Positions 43,945 to 52,878 of a stretch of 61,372 nucleotides of DNA are shown one piece after another. The notes under the pieces are model-generated. The model saw only the letters and a program-made list of their open reading frames with translations, was not told the origin of the DNA and searched no databases. The translations under genes were made by a program, and so were the position numbers. Every line of letters starts with the position of its first letter. Position 1 is the stretch's first letter. The DNA comes from Geobacteraceae bacterium (lineage in GTDB: Bacteria > Desulfobacterota > Desulfuromonadia > Geobacterales > Pseudopelobacteraceae), in the NCBI GenBank assembly GCA_025355965.1, contig JANXYR010000075.1:70712-132083 (forward strand), written 5' to 3'.

Positions 43945-44787
43945 ATGCTTCAACACCGCATTCCAATACGTATATTTCTGACATTTCTGGTTATCCTTGC
44001 CCTTGTCGTATCCATATCTGCGCAGACCGGCATCGCTGCGATAACTTGGTATAGCGGTGGGGAAGCCAAGTTAACACTTGAAACCATACCCGCTGATACG
44101 TCATCCAGCGTAATACTGGCCGGTAGCACTTCTCAAAAAATATTGTTAGTAACGGTTGCAAAAAAGAACGGGCCCACACGTACTAATCCAATCCCCTTGG
44201 CTACCGACGGTTCGTTCAACGTCCGTTATCTCATTAAAGATGGTATCGGTACCTATACCATAACGTTCTCCGGCAGTGAGCAAAGCGGCTCTCTGAAGTA
44301 TCAGGGATTGGGCTACTTCACTATTGCGGTCAAAAAAAAGCTTCCAGGCAACTTGCTTGGTCTTGAGTTGAACAACAAGGTTATTGAGTTTGTAGACAGG
44401 GTAATGGGCACAACAGTTGGACATGGCGAATGCTGGGATCTTGCCCAACAAGCGCTTGATCAGAACCTCGCAGACTGGACTCGCCCAACAACCTTCGGTC
44501 TCCCGCTTAACCCCGAAACAACCGAAATCAAGGCGGGGGATATCATTCAGTTTCGCAATCTCAAAATCACCGAGCATCTCCCTGGTGGAGTCACGAAGTG
44601 GGAAACCTTTGGCGCTCCCGATCACACAGCTATCGTTTACAAAGTTCTTGGCAAAAAACATTATACTCTGGCTCATCAAAACATTGGAGGGAAGAGAAGT
44701 GTGATAAAGGGAGACGTAAACCTTGCAAAAGTAACCGGCGGCAAATATTGGATCTATCGCCCCGTAGCACTGATGATTCCGCAATAA
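43945..44787 (+). CDS. Exported NlpC/CHAP-type cysteine peptidase-like protein
   Basis: This 280-residue protein has an N-terminal signal or anchor sequence (residues 8-30). A beta-rich domain of about 100 residues (KLTLETIPADTSSSV, FNVRYLIKDGIGTYTITFSG) comes next. The C-terminal domain has Cys163 in GHGECWDLAQQAL, a probable catalytic His in GAPDHTAIVYKV, and HQNIGGKRSV. This C...H layout fits CHAP or NlpC/P60-like amidases or endopeptidases that act on peptidoglycan. Substrate and family are uncertain. It sits 14 bp before the NamZ gene, so a shared envelope role is likely. Confidence 0.6.
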   Translation: MLQHRIPIRIFLTFLVILALVVSISAQTGIAAITWYSGGEAKLTLETIPADTSSSVILAGSTSQKILLVTVAKKNGPTRTNPIPLATDGSFNVRYLIKDGIGTYTITFSGSEQSGSLKYQGLGYFTIAVKKKLPGNLLGLELNNKVIEFVDRVMGTTVGHGECWDLAQQALDQNLADWTRPTTFGLPLNPETTEIKAGDIIQFRNLKITEHLPGGVTKWETFGAPDHTAIVYKVLGKKHYTLAHQNIGGKRSVIKGDVNLAKVTGGKYWIYRPVALMIPQ

Positions 44788-44801
44788 GTACACGAATATG
44801 A

Positions 44802-46082
44802 ATGATCTCCGGCTTTAACAGGAATAACGTGCGCATCTATCTCATAATCACCCTGTTTATCCTTTCCAGTCTCTTTTTAACGGCACTCTCCGAAGCACAT
44901 CAGGTGCTACCCGGCATCGATGTTTTAGACGGACAGCACTTTGCCATTCTCCAGGAGAAGCGTGTAGGATTGATTACTAACCACACCGGACGCACGGCTT
45001 CCGGTGTCAGTACGATAGATATACTTTTTCATGCACCGGGGGTGCGACTTGTCGCGCTCTTCAGTCCGGAGCACGGTATTCGCGGCGCGACCGATGATAA
45101 GCTTGATTCGGTTGTTGACACTCGTACAGGCTTGCCGGTCCACAGCCTGTACGGTAAAAGCTGCCGCCCTACGCCTGCCATGCTGCAGGGGGTGGACATG
45201 CTGGTATTTGATATCCAGGACATCGGCACCCGTTTTTATACCTATATAGGTACCCTCTCGCTGGCGATGCAGGCGGCAAAGGAGGCAGGCATTCCGTTTG
45301 TGGTTTTGGACCGCCCGAACCCGATTGGCGGAGTTGATGTTCAAGGAGCTATTCCGGAAGCAAAAATTACGGTGGCTACAAATGCGTTCAATCAGAAGGT
45401 GGACAACGGCTGCAGTTCGCTGACCAGTATCCATCCTATACCGACCCGCCACGGCATGACTGTCGGAGAACTGGCACGCCTGTTCAATACGGAATACGGT
45501 ATAGGCTGCAACCTGACCGTAATTCCGATGAAGGGGTGGCAACGGAATATGTACTTCGATGATACCGGCCTCGCATGGGTCAATCCATCACCAAATATGA
45601 AAAGTCAGACAGCCGCTATTCTCTATCCGGGCTTCGGCATACTGGAGTCAGCCAATCTCTCCGTCGGGCGCGGCACAGCGCACCCGTTTGAGATGTACGG
45701 CGCTCCCTGGGTTGATTCTGCGGCGGTGTTGCGCCACCTGGCACCGATTCACCTTCCCGGTATCTCTTTTGCGTCGTGTGAATTCGTGCCAACTGCGGCA
45801 GAACATCCGTATTATGGTAAAACCTGCTACGGCATCCGTATTTTATCAATCGACCGTACCCGTCTCGACCCGGTACTGACCGGCCTGCACCTGCTGCAGG
45901 CATTTTACGAGGCACATCCGAATCAATTCACGAGCGGTACAGGTTTTGCTGTAATGGTAGGTGATGATAACGTGTGGGAAATGCTGACCAGGCTGGGGAA
46001 AAGCCCGGAGGATGCGGCACGTCGCTGGGAAGATGATCTGGAGTGGTTTGAGACGGTAAGAGAACCGTATCTGTTGTATTGA
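44802..46082 (+). CDS. DUF1343 / exo-beta-N-acetylmuramidase (NamZ-like)
   Basis: This 426-residue exported protein has a signal peptide and a DUF1343 domain: GIDVL, RVGLITNHTGR, LFSPEHGIRG, LPVHSLYGK, FDIQDIGTRFYTYIGTL and LDRPNPIGG. NamZ from Bacillus, of this family, removes MurNAc from the non-reducing end of wall fragments. GTG at 44829, behind AGGA, gives a cleaner signal peptide than ATG 44802. Together with the preceding peptidase-like gene it suggests wall turnover or recycling. Confidence 0.85.
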   Translation: MISGFNRNNVRIYLIITLFILSSLFLTALSEAHQVLPGIDVLDGQHFAILQEKRVGLITNHTGRTASGVSTIDILFHAPGVRLVALFSPEHGIRGATDDKLDSVVDTRTGLPVHSLYGKSCRPTPAMLQGVDMLVFDIQDIGTRFYTYIGTLSLAMQAAKEAGIPFVVLDRPNPIGGVDVQGAIPEAKITVATNAFNQKVDNGCSSLTSIHPIPTRHGMTVGELARLFNTEYGIGCNLTVIPMKGWQRNMYFDDTGLAWVNPSPNMKSQTAAILYPGFGILESANLSVGRGTAHPFEMYGAPWVDSAAVLRHLAPIHLPGISFASCEFVPTAAEHPYYGKTCYGIRILSIDRTRLDPVLTGLHLLQAFYEAHPNQFTSGTGFAVMVGDDNVWEMLTRLGKSPEDAARRWEDDLEWFETVREPYLLY

Positions 46083-46100
46083 ATGCGGTGTATTGCGATA

Positions 46101-47009
46101 TTACAAATCTTCAGGTGTAAATGCGACTATTTCATCGATTGAGTCTGATCCGGCTGTCAGCATAACCAGTCGGTCAATTCCCATGGCAATTCCTGCTGAC
46201 GGCGGCATTGTTGCAAGTATATTAAGAAAAGGTTCCGGCAATGGCAACACAGTTTGGCCAATGTTACTACGGACACGATTTGCCTCTTCAAAACGTTTGC
46301 GCTGTTCGAGCGGATCATTAAGCTCGCTGAAACCGTTTGCCAACTCCAGGCCGCCAAGATAAAGCTCAAACCGTTCCGCCAACTCGTTATCTCCAGGCTT
46401 TGTACGAGCCAGAGCTGCCAACTCTGCTGGATAGTCCAGTAGAATAACCGGCGAATCGAATTTTGCCAAAGCCGGTTCAATAATCGACGTCAATATTTCC
46501 TCGTAAAGCCCTTTTCTGAGACATTCCCATACATCGACCTGTCCAAAATGTAAAAACGCTTCCTGTATGCTTATGCGTTCCCATGGGATAAATGGATTAA
46601 TTTTTAACGAATTATACTCAAAGTAACCGTTGTCAGGTAAACAGGTTTTGGCAATATACTGCAGCAACTCTTCACAATCGACCATCAAAGCCTGGTAATC
46701 ACAATCAGCCCTATACCATTCAAGCATGGTAAACTCGGATAGATGGCGGGAACCACGCTCATTAGAACGCCAACAGTGCGATATTTGAAAGAGTTTCTTG
46801 TGACCGCCGCAAAGGAGGCGCTTCATGCATAATTCTGGTGAGGTTTGAAGCTGCCAGGAGGGGAGGGTGACAACCGGATTGATATGCTCTTCAGGTGCAT
46901 TGGCTGGAATAAGAAGGGGGGTCTCAACTTCGAGAAACCCCCGCTCCCAGAAAAAATCACGTATGGTTTTAATTACATTCGCCCGTAACCACAAGGCGTC
47001 CATTTTCAT
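46101..47009 (-). CDS. epmA: EF-P beta-lysine ligase EpmA
   Basis: This 302-residue paralogue of class II lysyl-tRNA synthetase lacks the anticodon-binding domain. It has RGFLEVETPLLIPANAPEEH, LQTSPELCMKRLLCGG, RSNERGSRHLSEFTMLEWYR and the terminal PPSAGIAMGIDRLVML motif 3. It attaches (R)-beta-lysine to EF-P. It lies 3 bp after efp on the same strand and uses AAGGG as ribosome binding site. It is separate from epmB, which is on the other strand. Confidence 0.93.
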   Translation of the reverse strand: MKMDALWLRANVIKTIRDFFWERGFLEVETPLLIPANAPEEHINPVVTLPSWQLQTSPELCMKRLLCGGHKKLFQISHCWRSNERGSRHLSEFTMLEWYRADCDYQALMVDCEELLQYIAKTCLPDNGYFEYNSLKINPFIPWERISIQEAFLHFGQVDVWECLRKGLYEEILTSIIEPALAKFDSPVILLDYPAELAALARTKPGDNELAERFELYLGGLELANGFSELNDPLEQRKRFEEANRVRSNIGQTVLPLPEPFLNILATMPPSAGIAMGIDRLVMLTAGSDSIDEIVAFTPEDL

Positions 47010-47012
47010 GGT

Positions 47013-47576
47013 TTAACCCTTAACGCGAGTTGAATAATCGCCAGTACGGGTATCGATAACGATAAGTTCGCCTTCCTCAATGAAAGGGGGTACTCGCAGG
47101 ACGTATCCAGTCTCAACAGTGGCCGGCTTTGAGTCATTGCCACTGGTATCACCTTTGGCCCATGGTTCGGTTGCTGTCACGCGCAGATTTACAAAGTTCG
47201 GCAGAGAAATACCGATAGCTTTTTCTCCGAAGAGCATAACTTCGACCTTCAAATTTTCGAGGAGGTAGTTTTTGGCATCACCGAGCGTTTCTTCTTCCAT
47301 CACGACCTGCTCATACGTCTGCTGGTCCATGAAGGTATAATGTTCACCTTCCTTGTATAGATACTCCATTGTACGCTCTTCCAGGCTGGCAGGTTCAAAA
47401 GATTCTCCGGAGCGATACGTTCTGTCAAGCAGAGATCCGTTAATCATATTACGCATCTTAGTGCGGTAGAGAGCCTGACCTTTGCCAGGCTTAACAAAAT
47501 CAAAAGCCACAACCAAGTATGGGTCGCCGTCCAGTATTATTTTTAATCCTTTTTTCAAATCAGCAACAGTATACAT
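47013..47576 (-). CDS. efp: Elongation factor P
   Basis: This 187-residue three-domain translation factor rescues ribosomes stalled on polyproline. It has the N-terminal loop FVKPGKGQALYRTK, whose tip lysine is the site modified by EpmA/EpmB in enterobacteria, and the C-terminal signature LRVPPFIEEGELIVIDTRTG. The lysine tip and the two modification genes nearby indicate the beta-lysyl type rather than the rhamnosyl-arginine type. Confidence 0.97.
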   Translation of the reverse strand: MYTVADLKKGLKIILDGDPYLVVAFDFVKPGKGQALYRTKMRNMINGSLLDRTYRSGESFEPASLEERTMEYLYKEGEHYTFMDQQTYEQVVMEEETLGDAKNYLLENLKVEVMLFGEKAIGISLPNFVNLRVTATEPWAKGDTSGNDSKPATVETGYVLRVPPFIEEGELIVIDTRTGDYSTRVKG

Positions 47577-47613
47577 TCGTTCCTCACAGAGTGTGTATTT
47601 TGAAACAACACAA

Positions 47614-47633
47614 GCCCTCCAAAATGGACGGGC
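47614..47633 (-). terminator. Weak hairpin between infA and efp
   Basis: GCCCTCCA and TGGACGGGC pair around a short loop in the 86-bp gap. T residues are few on either strand, so complete termination is doubtful; it may tune efp expression. Confidence 0.3.
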
Positions 47634-47662
47634 CTGTTTATATTAATTAGAAAAACAGCAGC

Positions 47663-47881
47663 TTATTTGGCGCGATAGGTAATGCGACCCCGGCTGAGAT
47701 CGTATGGAGAAAGCTCAACAGTAACCTTGTCGCCAGGAAGAATCTTGATAAAATATTTGCGCATCTTGCCGGAAATATGTGCAAGGACCACATGTTCATT
47801 TTCAAGCCTGACACGGAACATTGCATTTGGTAACGGTTCAACTACGGTGCCTTCAACTTCAATAGCCTCTTCTTTACTCAT
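47663..47881 (-). CDS. infA: Translation initiation factor IF-1
   Basis: This 72-residue OB-fold protein begins [20 protein letters not shown] and contains [20 protein letters not shown] and the terminal [10 protein letters not shown]. Length and motifs are exactly those of IF-1. Upstream lies a 37-bp palindromic region shared with the divergent aguA. Confidence 0.98.
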   Translation of the reverse strand: MSKEEAIEVEGTVVEPLPNAMFRVRLENEHVVLAHISGKMRKYFIKILPGDKVTVELSPYDLSRGRITYRAK

Positions 47882-47990
47882 ACCTTATCCAGCTCCTCAT
47901 AATGCATTTGATGCGAATTTCGATACATTACTGATAGTACCTTGAAATTGCAAGTTATTTGTAATCTCCTTCAACCATTGTCCCATAAGA

Positions 47991-48027
47991 TATATTATGT
48001 CAAGTACATCGTCCTTGACATAATATA
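47991..48027. promoter_or_regulatory. Large perfect palindrome between infA and aguA
   Basis: TATATTATGTCAAG (47991-48004) and CTTGACATAATATA (48014-48027) are perfect 14-bp inverted repeats with a 9-bp spacer. Each arm contains TTGACA reading outward. On the plus strand TTGACA (48015-48020) plus TAATAG 16 bp later could be the aguA promoter. The palindrome would then be an operator over the -35 box of divergent promoters. Confidence 0.55.
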
Positions 48028-48165
48028 AGTGGTATCTAATAGATTGTCTCGACAATTCCCTCTTTAAACCAGCCTTGCAAGGTAATAGGTAAATATACTA
48101 TAGTTGCAAACCCATGGTGCCTTGATACATATAACCGCAATAATTTAAATATTGGAGATACTGCT

Positions 48166-49191
48166 GTGAATCCACGATTACCTGCTGAATGGGAAATTCA
48201 AGATGGCGTGCTGATGGCTTGGCCGCATGAAGGAACTGACTGGGCTTATATGCTAGATGATGTTCGCCCGGTCTTTATTGATATTATACGCCACATTACC
48301 CGTTTTGAACGCGTACTTCTGACCGCGCCGCATGCTGCATCCGCAACGGATTTTCTCGTCAAGTCCGGTCTCGACCTGACAAAGGTCACGGTCTGTGAAA
48401 TTCCGAATAACGATACTTGGGCCCGTGATTTCGGGCCGATCACTGTTATCTACAATAACAAGCCGGTACTGCTGGATTTTGGCTTCAACGGCTGGGGACT
48501 CAAGTTTCCGGCAAACTTTGACAACCTGATTTCAAAACGACTCAAACAGCTGGGAGTATTGCTACCTAAGCTGAATACTATTGGCTTGATTATGGAGGGT
48601 GGCAGTATTGAAAGTGATGGTCTCGGGACAATCCTGACCACTGCAGAATGTCTCCTTTCGCCAAACCGCAATCCTCAGCTGGATAAGAGTGAAATAGAGC
48701 AGGCGCTTGCTTCGCTCGTTGGAGCAAAGCGAGTTCTCTGGCTCCATCATGGTTTTCTGGCCGGTGATGACACCGATTCTCATGTTGACACCCTGGCTCG
48801 TATCTGCCCGAACAACACCATCGTCTACCAGGCATGCGATAATCCTCTTGATGAGCATTTTGAACCTTTGAAACTTATGGAGAGTGAGCTTAAAACGTTC
48901 GCCGCGCCGGACGGATCCACTTATCGCTTGATCCCCCTCCCCTTGCCCGGGGCCAGTTTTGATGAGCAGGCCCACCGACTTCCGGCGACCTATGCCAATT
49001 TTCTGATTATCAACGGTGCGGTCATTGTGCCGACCTATCGCGATTCAGAGAACGATCTAACGGCTCTGGAGCGTATTACCCAAGCATTTCCGGGGCGGGA
49101 AATAATTGGTATTGACTGCCTGCCTCTTCTTGAACAGCATGGTTCACTGCATTGCGTTACGATGCAGCTTCCTCAGGGAGTTCTCGCATGA
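48166..49191 (+). CDS. aguA: Agmatine deiminase
   Basis: This 341-residue enzyme of the agmatine/peptidyl-arginine deiminase family converts agmatine to N-carbamoylputrescine and ammonia. Key motifs are MAWPHEGTDWAY, NNDTWARDFGP, IMEGGSIESDG, DTDSHVDTLAR and the catalytic Cys near the C-terminus in HGSLHCVTMQLPQG. The start is GTG behind GGAGA. It overlaps aguB by 4 bp. Confidence 0.93.
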   Translation: MNPRLPAEWEIQDGVLMAWPHEGTDWAYMLDDVRPVFIDIIRHITRFERVLLTAPHAASATDFLVKSGLDLTKVTVCEIPNNDTWARDFGPITVIYNNKPVLLDFGFNGWGLKFPANFDNLISKRLKQLGVLLPKLNTIGLIMEGGSIESDGLGTILTTAECLLSPNRNPQLDKSEIEQALASLVGAKRVLWLHHGFLAGDDTDSHVDTLARICPNNTIVYQACDNPLDEHFEPLKLMESELKTFAAPDGSTYRLIPLPLPGASFDEQAHRLPATYANFLIINGAVIVPTYRDSENDLTALERITQAFPGREIIGIDCLPLLEQHGSLHCVTMQLPQGVLA

Positions 49192-50072
49192 CAAAACTCA
49201 AAGTCGCATTAATTCAACAGAACTGTACCGATTGCCGAGAGGACAACCTTGCCAAAACTGCACAGATGGTTCGCCAGTCTGCTTCCTCAGGCGCGCAGCT
49301 TGTAGTGCTGCAGGAGTTGCATACCTCCACCTATTTTTGTCAGGTTGAGTCCCCTGCCCTGTTTGATCTGGCAGAGTCGATCCCTGGCCCTTCCACTGAA
49401 ACTTTGGGAAAACTGGCTAGAGAATTGGGTGTGGTAATTATTGCGTCACTGTTTGAGCGCCGAGCGCCCGGGTTGTATCATAATACGGCTGTCGTACTAG
49501 AAAGAGACGGCTCCATTGCCGGGATCTACCGCAAGATGCACATTCCTGACGACCCCGGGTTTTATGAAAAATTTTATTTCACCCCCGGTGACCTCGGTTT
49601 TAATCCGATCAAAACCTCTGTCGGTATACTTGGTGTGCTGGTCTGCTGGGATCAATGGTATCCGGAAGCTGCACGTTTGATGGCTCTGGCGGGAGCAGAT
49701 CTTCTGATCTACCCTACCGCTATAGGCTGGGACCGGGAAGATACAAAGGAGGAACAACAGCGCCAATTTGATGCCTGGGTCACGGTACAGCGTGGACATG
49801 CAGTTGCTAATGGGCTGCCGCTATTATCGGTCAATCGAGTCGGTTTTGAAAGCTCACCACAAAAATCGAATATTGGTATTCAGTTCTGGGGGGGCAGTTT
49901 TGTGGCCGGACCACAAGGAGAAATTCTGGTGGAAGCATCACGGGATAACGAAGAAATCATCCAAGTGGAGATAGACCTTGCGAGGAGCGAACTAGTGCGC
50001 CGCATTTGGCCCTTCCTGCGTGATAGAAGAATAGATGAGTACGGCGATTTACCAAAACGTTTCAGAGATTAA
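49188..50072 (+). CDS. aguB: N-carbamoylputrescine amidohydrolase
   Basis: This 294-residue nitrilase-superfamily enzyme makes putrescine. The Glu-Lys-Cys triad is visible: Glu in LQELHTSTYF, Lys in YRKMHIPDDP, and Cys in VLVCWDQWYPEAAR. The ATG overlaps the aguA stop (ATGA), and the pair gives the complete agmatine-to-putrescine route. An in-frame ATG 36 bp upstream lies inside aguA and is not used. Confidence 0.95.
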   Translation: MTKLKVALIQQNCTDCREDNLAKTAQMVRQSASSGAQLVVLQELHTSTYFCQVESPALFDLAESIPGPSTETLGKLARELGVVIIASLFERRAPGLYHNTAVVLERDGSIAGIYRKMHIPDDPGFYEKFYFTPGDLGFNPIKTSVGILGVLVCWDQWYPEAARLMALAGADLLIYPTAIGWDREDTKEEQQRQFDAWVTVQRGHAVANGLPLLSVNRVGFESSPQKSNIGIQFWGGSFVAGPQGEILVEASRDNEEIIQVEIDLARSELVRRIWPFLRDRRIDEYGDLPKRFRD

Positions 50073-50079
50073 CAGCACC

Positions 50080-50919
50080 TTAGAGTTTGACAACGGATGT
50101 TATTTTCCGCTCGTGAAGGTAGCGCTCCAGCAGATACAGCGGCACCCCCACAAGCGCACTCATGAAAAGGATGTTCAAAATTTCAATAAAATACCCGCTA
50201 ATTGTATGCGGTATCGGAGCCAGCACCCAATAGACAAAACTGATGATATATGACAAAGGTACAAGAACAATGGTCGCCCACAACAAACCGCTCAGCGCCT
50301 GTAGCCCGACTTTTAGACGTTTCATGAACAATAGCGAAACCACCATCGCCATCACTCCATACATAAATTTGACCCAATGCAGCAGGCCATAATGCAGAAA
50401 AATATACAGTCCTGAAACCTGTTCCTCTCTTTCCTCCATCAGTGTAGTCTGAATTTTGGTGCTGTCATACCCAATTATTCCCCACAATCCTAAGACAATG
50501 AAAATTATCGCCGATACAGCAACTCCCCAACTGATAAGATTAACCGGATGAAGGTTGTCAATGAAATCTGCAACGGAAGTTGTATTAACTTCCGGCAGAG
50601 GTGGAGCTGTCTCGACATTATTGAGTTTCTTCCCCAGCAGTTCCTGATCATGTTTCAACCGCTGCTCTTCACGCTGCCGCTCAATAAATAACTTGATTGC
50701 AACACCACATTTGGGGCATGTACCAAATGTTTCGTCACCAAAGGTACTGAAACCACAAGAAGGACATGTGTCAACCAGATAAATATCATTTCCGGAACGG
50801 GATTTGGTGACGGTAAATCCCTCATTACAGCGGGGACAGCTTATAAATCGTCCTGATTCTGGAACCTCATGGTCAGGAATAGTTCCACTGGCGTTGCATT
50901 TAGGGCAGGATATTTTCAT
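50080..50919 (-). CDS. Zinc-ribbon membrane protein of unknown function
   Basis: This 279-residue protein begins with an MJ0042-type zinc ribbon (KISCPKCNASGTIPD...ISCPRCNEGF). A second cysteine set (DTCPSCGFST, GTCPKCGVAI) is followed by a charged helical stretch. Four to five membrane segments occupy about residues 130-265. Such N-terminal ribbons are common in Deltaproteobacterial membrane proteins. The function is unknown. It converges with aguB, 7 bp apart. Confidence 0.8.
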   Translation of the reverse strand: MKISCPKCNASGTIPDHEVPESGRFISCPRCNEGFTVTKSRSGNDIYLVDTCPSCGFSTFGDETFGTCPKCGVAIKLFIERQREEQRLKHDQELLGKKLNNVETAPPLPEVNTTSVADFIDNLHPVNLISWGVAVSAIIFIVLGLWGIIGYDSTKIQTTLMEEREEQVSGLYIFLHYGLLHWVKFMYGVMAMVVSLLFMKRLKVGLQALSGLLWATIVLVPLSYIISFVYWVLAPIPHTISGYFIEILNILFMSALVGVPLYLLERYLHERKITSVVKL

Positions 50920-51078
50920 GTTTCAAAAGCTCCTGATAGGATGAGTTCTTTTTTATGTAGCGCCTATTTGTAGCAAAACATTTGCGGGATGTCACCAAGA
51001 CTCTCTATAAATCTACACCAAAACGAAATAATTTGCGGTATACTACGCGCCGTTTCTGAATCAAAACGGGGGGTCTGC

Positions 51079-52833
51079 ATGTCATTCAACGGTGACCTTG
51101 AACATTTTCCGCTGGTAGATGTCATTCAACTACTACACATGACCAGTAAAACCGGTATCTTATATTTAAAAAGTCCCAAAGGTGAGAGTCATCTTGTTTT
51201 TCACGAGGGTTTTTTTGTTAGTGCTAATCATCTGAATAACAGTGTCCGGATCGGCAAAGTTCTAGTCGATATGAATGCCATAACTCAAGAGACACTTGAT
51301 CAAGCCCTGACAGTGCAAAAAGAGGCCGGAAAGGATCGCAAGCCGCTTATTGCTACCTTGATAGAGTCGGGCTCCATTGACAAGGATGTCGCATTTAAAG
51401 GGCTAGAAACACTTATAGAGATGACAATTGTAGAGGTTTTAACCTGGGCGAACGGAACATTTTCACTGGATGTATCAAAAGAGAATGTTTCAGATGAATA
51501 TCGCTATTTTCCGGAGAAACTGAATCAGGAGATACTGTTGAATGCGCAAGGGATTCTGATGGATTCACTGCGCATTTATGATGAAAAAATGCGGGACGGT
51601 ACATTGAGCAGGATTTTCTTTACCGAAGAAAGCTGCAGCAACATAGTGGCTCCAACGTCTGGCTCTGACTCACCGGAAATAACGTCCGACCTGCTCGGTC
51701 TCGACGTGCTTGACACAATCACCCGAAAAATCCCGGACGTTTTTATTGGCCTTAAAGACCACGATACGGTTGATGAACACCAGAAGGCGGTTGCCAGCAC
51801 ACTTCCGGAAACGACTGTTGATCAACAGGAACTGCTGGTTTCTTTTCTGACGAGCTTGTCAACTTCATCGCCATCAGCTTCAGTAGCACCGGTTACGGCA
51901 ATTATCCTGCTGACACAAAACGAATTACTTTCCCATGCAATAACAACAGTCTGTAAACACGAAAATCTGTTTATTTTTTCTTCAGATGAAGAAATCAGTC
52001 TGGACATTGTTATTGAGCAGTCGCTTGGGAGAGACCTTCATCCGGTCCTGCTTATTGACATTCCTCATGATAACGATGGAGCGCACTATTTGGCACTTGT
52101 GCAACAGAAAATTTCTGCTTACCCGCAAATTTCAATCCTTATTGCGGCCTGCTGTCATGTCTGGAGCATAATCAGCATGGACGCTTTGGGAGCAGGAACC
52201 AGGTCAATTATTCCCCGGCCCTGCAGACGCTGTCATGAAGATTCCTATGTGCCTCAGATGATAGCGTTTCTTTCCGGAATTGGTCCATACCTAAAATCAA
52301 TTCTGCCCGTGCCAAATATTGAAGTAGGTCACCAGTTCATAACATCACTCAATCAATTGAAATCACTATCTGAACCTCCGGAGATTGCGTTGGTAATGCT
52401 CCGGTTTGTTGCGCTCCAGTTCGAGCGCGCCCTGACCTTTGTAGTTGCAAAGTCTGATTTGATTGCAGAAAAATCAATCGGGGTTACCACTGATAAATCT
52501 AACGGGGCAACATCACCACTACTGTTTCGCATCCCGCTTGATGGGTATTCGGTTTTTCAGGAAGTTGTTGAAAAAGGACGCCTCTATTATGGACAGCGTA
52601 GCGACTCTGTACTGACAAACCTATTGTACAAGGAGATCGGAGTGCCACACAGTCCGAAAGTGATGGTAGTTCCGTTGATTAGCCGTGGCAAAGTCATTGC
52701 TTTAACCTATGCTGATTTTGGGTCAAAACCGGTTTTTCCACCTCAAATCAACCTACTTGAAGCACTCGCTCAACACGCTGGTTCAATACTCGACAATGCC
52801 CTATACCGGAAGAGTATTGAAAATAAGGACTGA
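51079..52833 (+). CDS. PATAN (DUF4388) protein with degenerate receiver and GAF-like domain
   Basis: This 584-residue protein starts at ATG 51079 (MSFNGDLEHFPLVDVIQLLH); the frame is open further upstream without similarity. A PATAN domain occupies residues 1-140, with IGKVLVDMNAITQETLDQAL. The middle (about 275-410) follows the receiver layout but has lost its acidic pocket (IILLTQNELLSH where DDD is expected). The acceptor-like Asp is in VLLIDIPHDN, and PRPCRR replaces KPRR. The C-terminal 150 residues match the GAF-like part of the paralogue at 553-2223 (VVPLISRGKVIALTYAD versus FIGPLISQSKVIGFLYGD). It precedes a PilT-like gene by 45 bp. Confidence 0.82.
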   Translation: MSFNGDLEHFPLVDVIQLLHMTSKTGILYLKSPKGESHLVFHEGFFVSANHLNNSVRIGKVLVDMNAITQETLDQALTVQKEAGKDRKPLIATLIESGSIDKDVAFKGLETLIEMTIVEVLTWANGTFSLDVSKENVSDEYRYFPEKLNQEILLNAQGILMDSLRIYDEKMRDGTLSRIFFTEESCSNIVAPTSGSDSPEITSDLLGLDVLDTITRKIPDVFIGLKDHDTVDEHQKAVASTLPETTVDQQELLVSFLTSLSTSSPSASVAPVTAIILLTQNELLSHAITTVCKHENLFIFSSDEEISLDIVIEQSLGRDLHPVLLIDIPHDNDGAHYLALVQQKISAYPQISILIAACCHVWSIISMDALGAGTRSIIPRPCRRCHEDSYVPQMIAFLSGIGPYLKSILPVPNIEVGHQFITSLNQLKSLSEPPEIALVMLRFVALQFERALTFVVAKSDLIAEKSIGVTTDKSNGATSPLLFRIPLDGYSVFQEVVEKGRLYYGQRSDSVLTNLLYKEIGVPHSPKVMVVPLISRGKVIALTYADFGSKPVFPPQINLLEALAQHAGSILDNALYRKSIENKD

Positions 52834-52878
52834 TATAGTACACTTTTTCCACCATTTGTTATTACAGCGGGAGGCACG

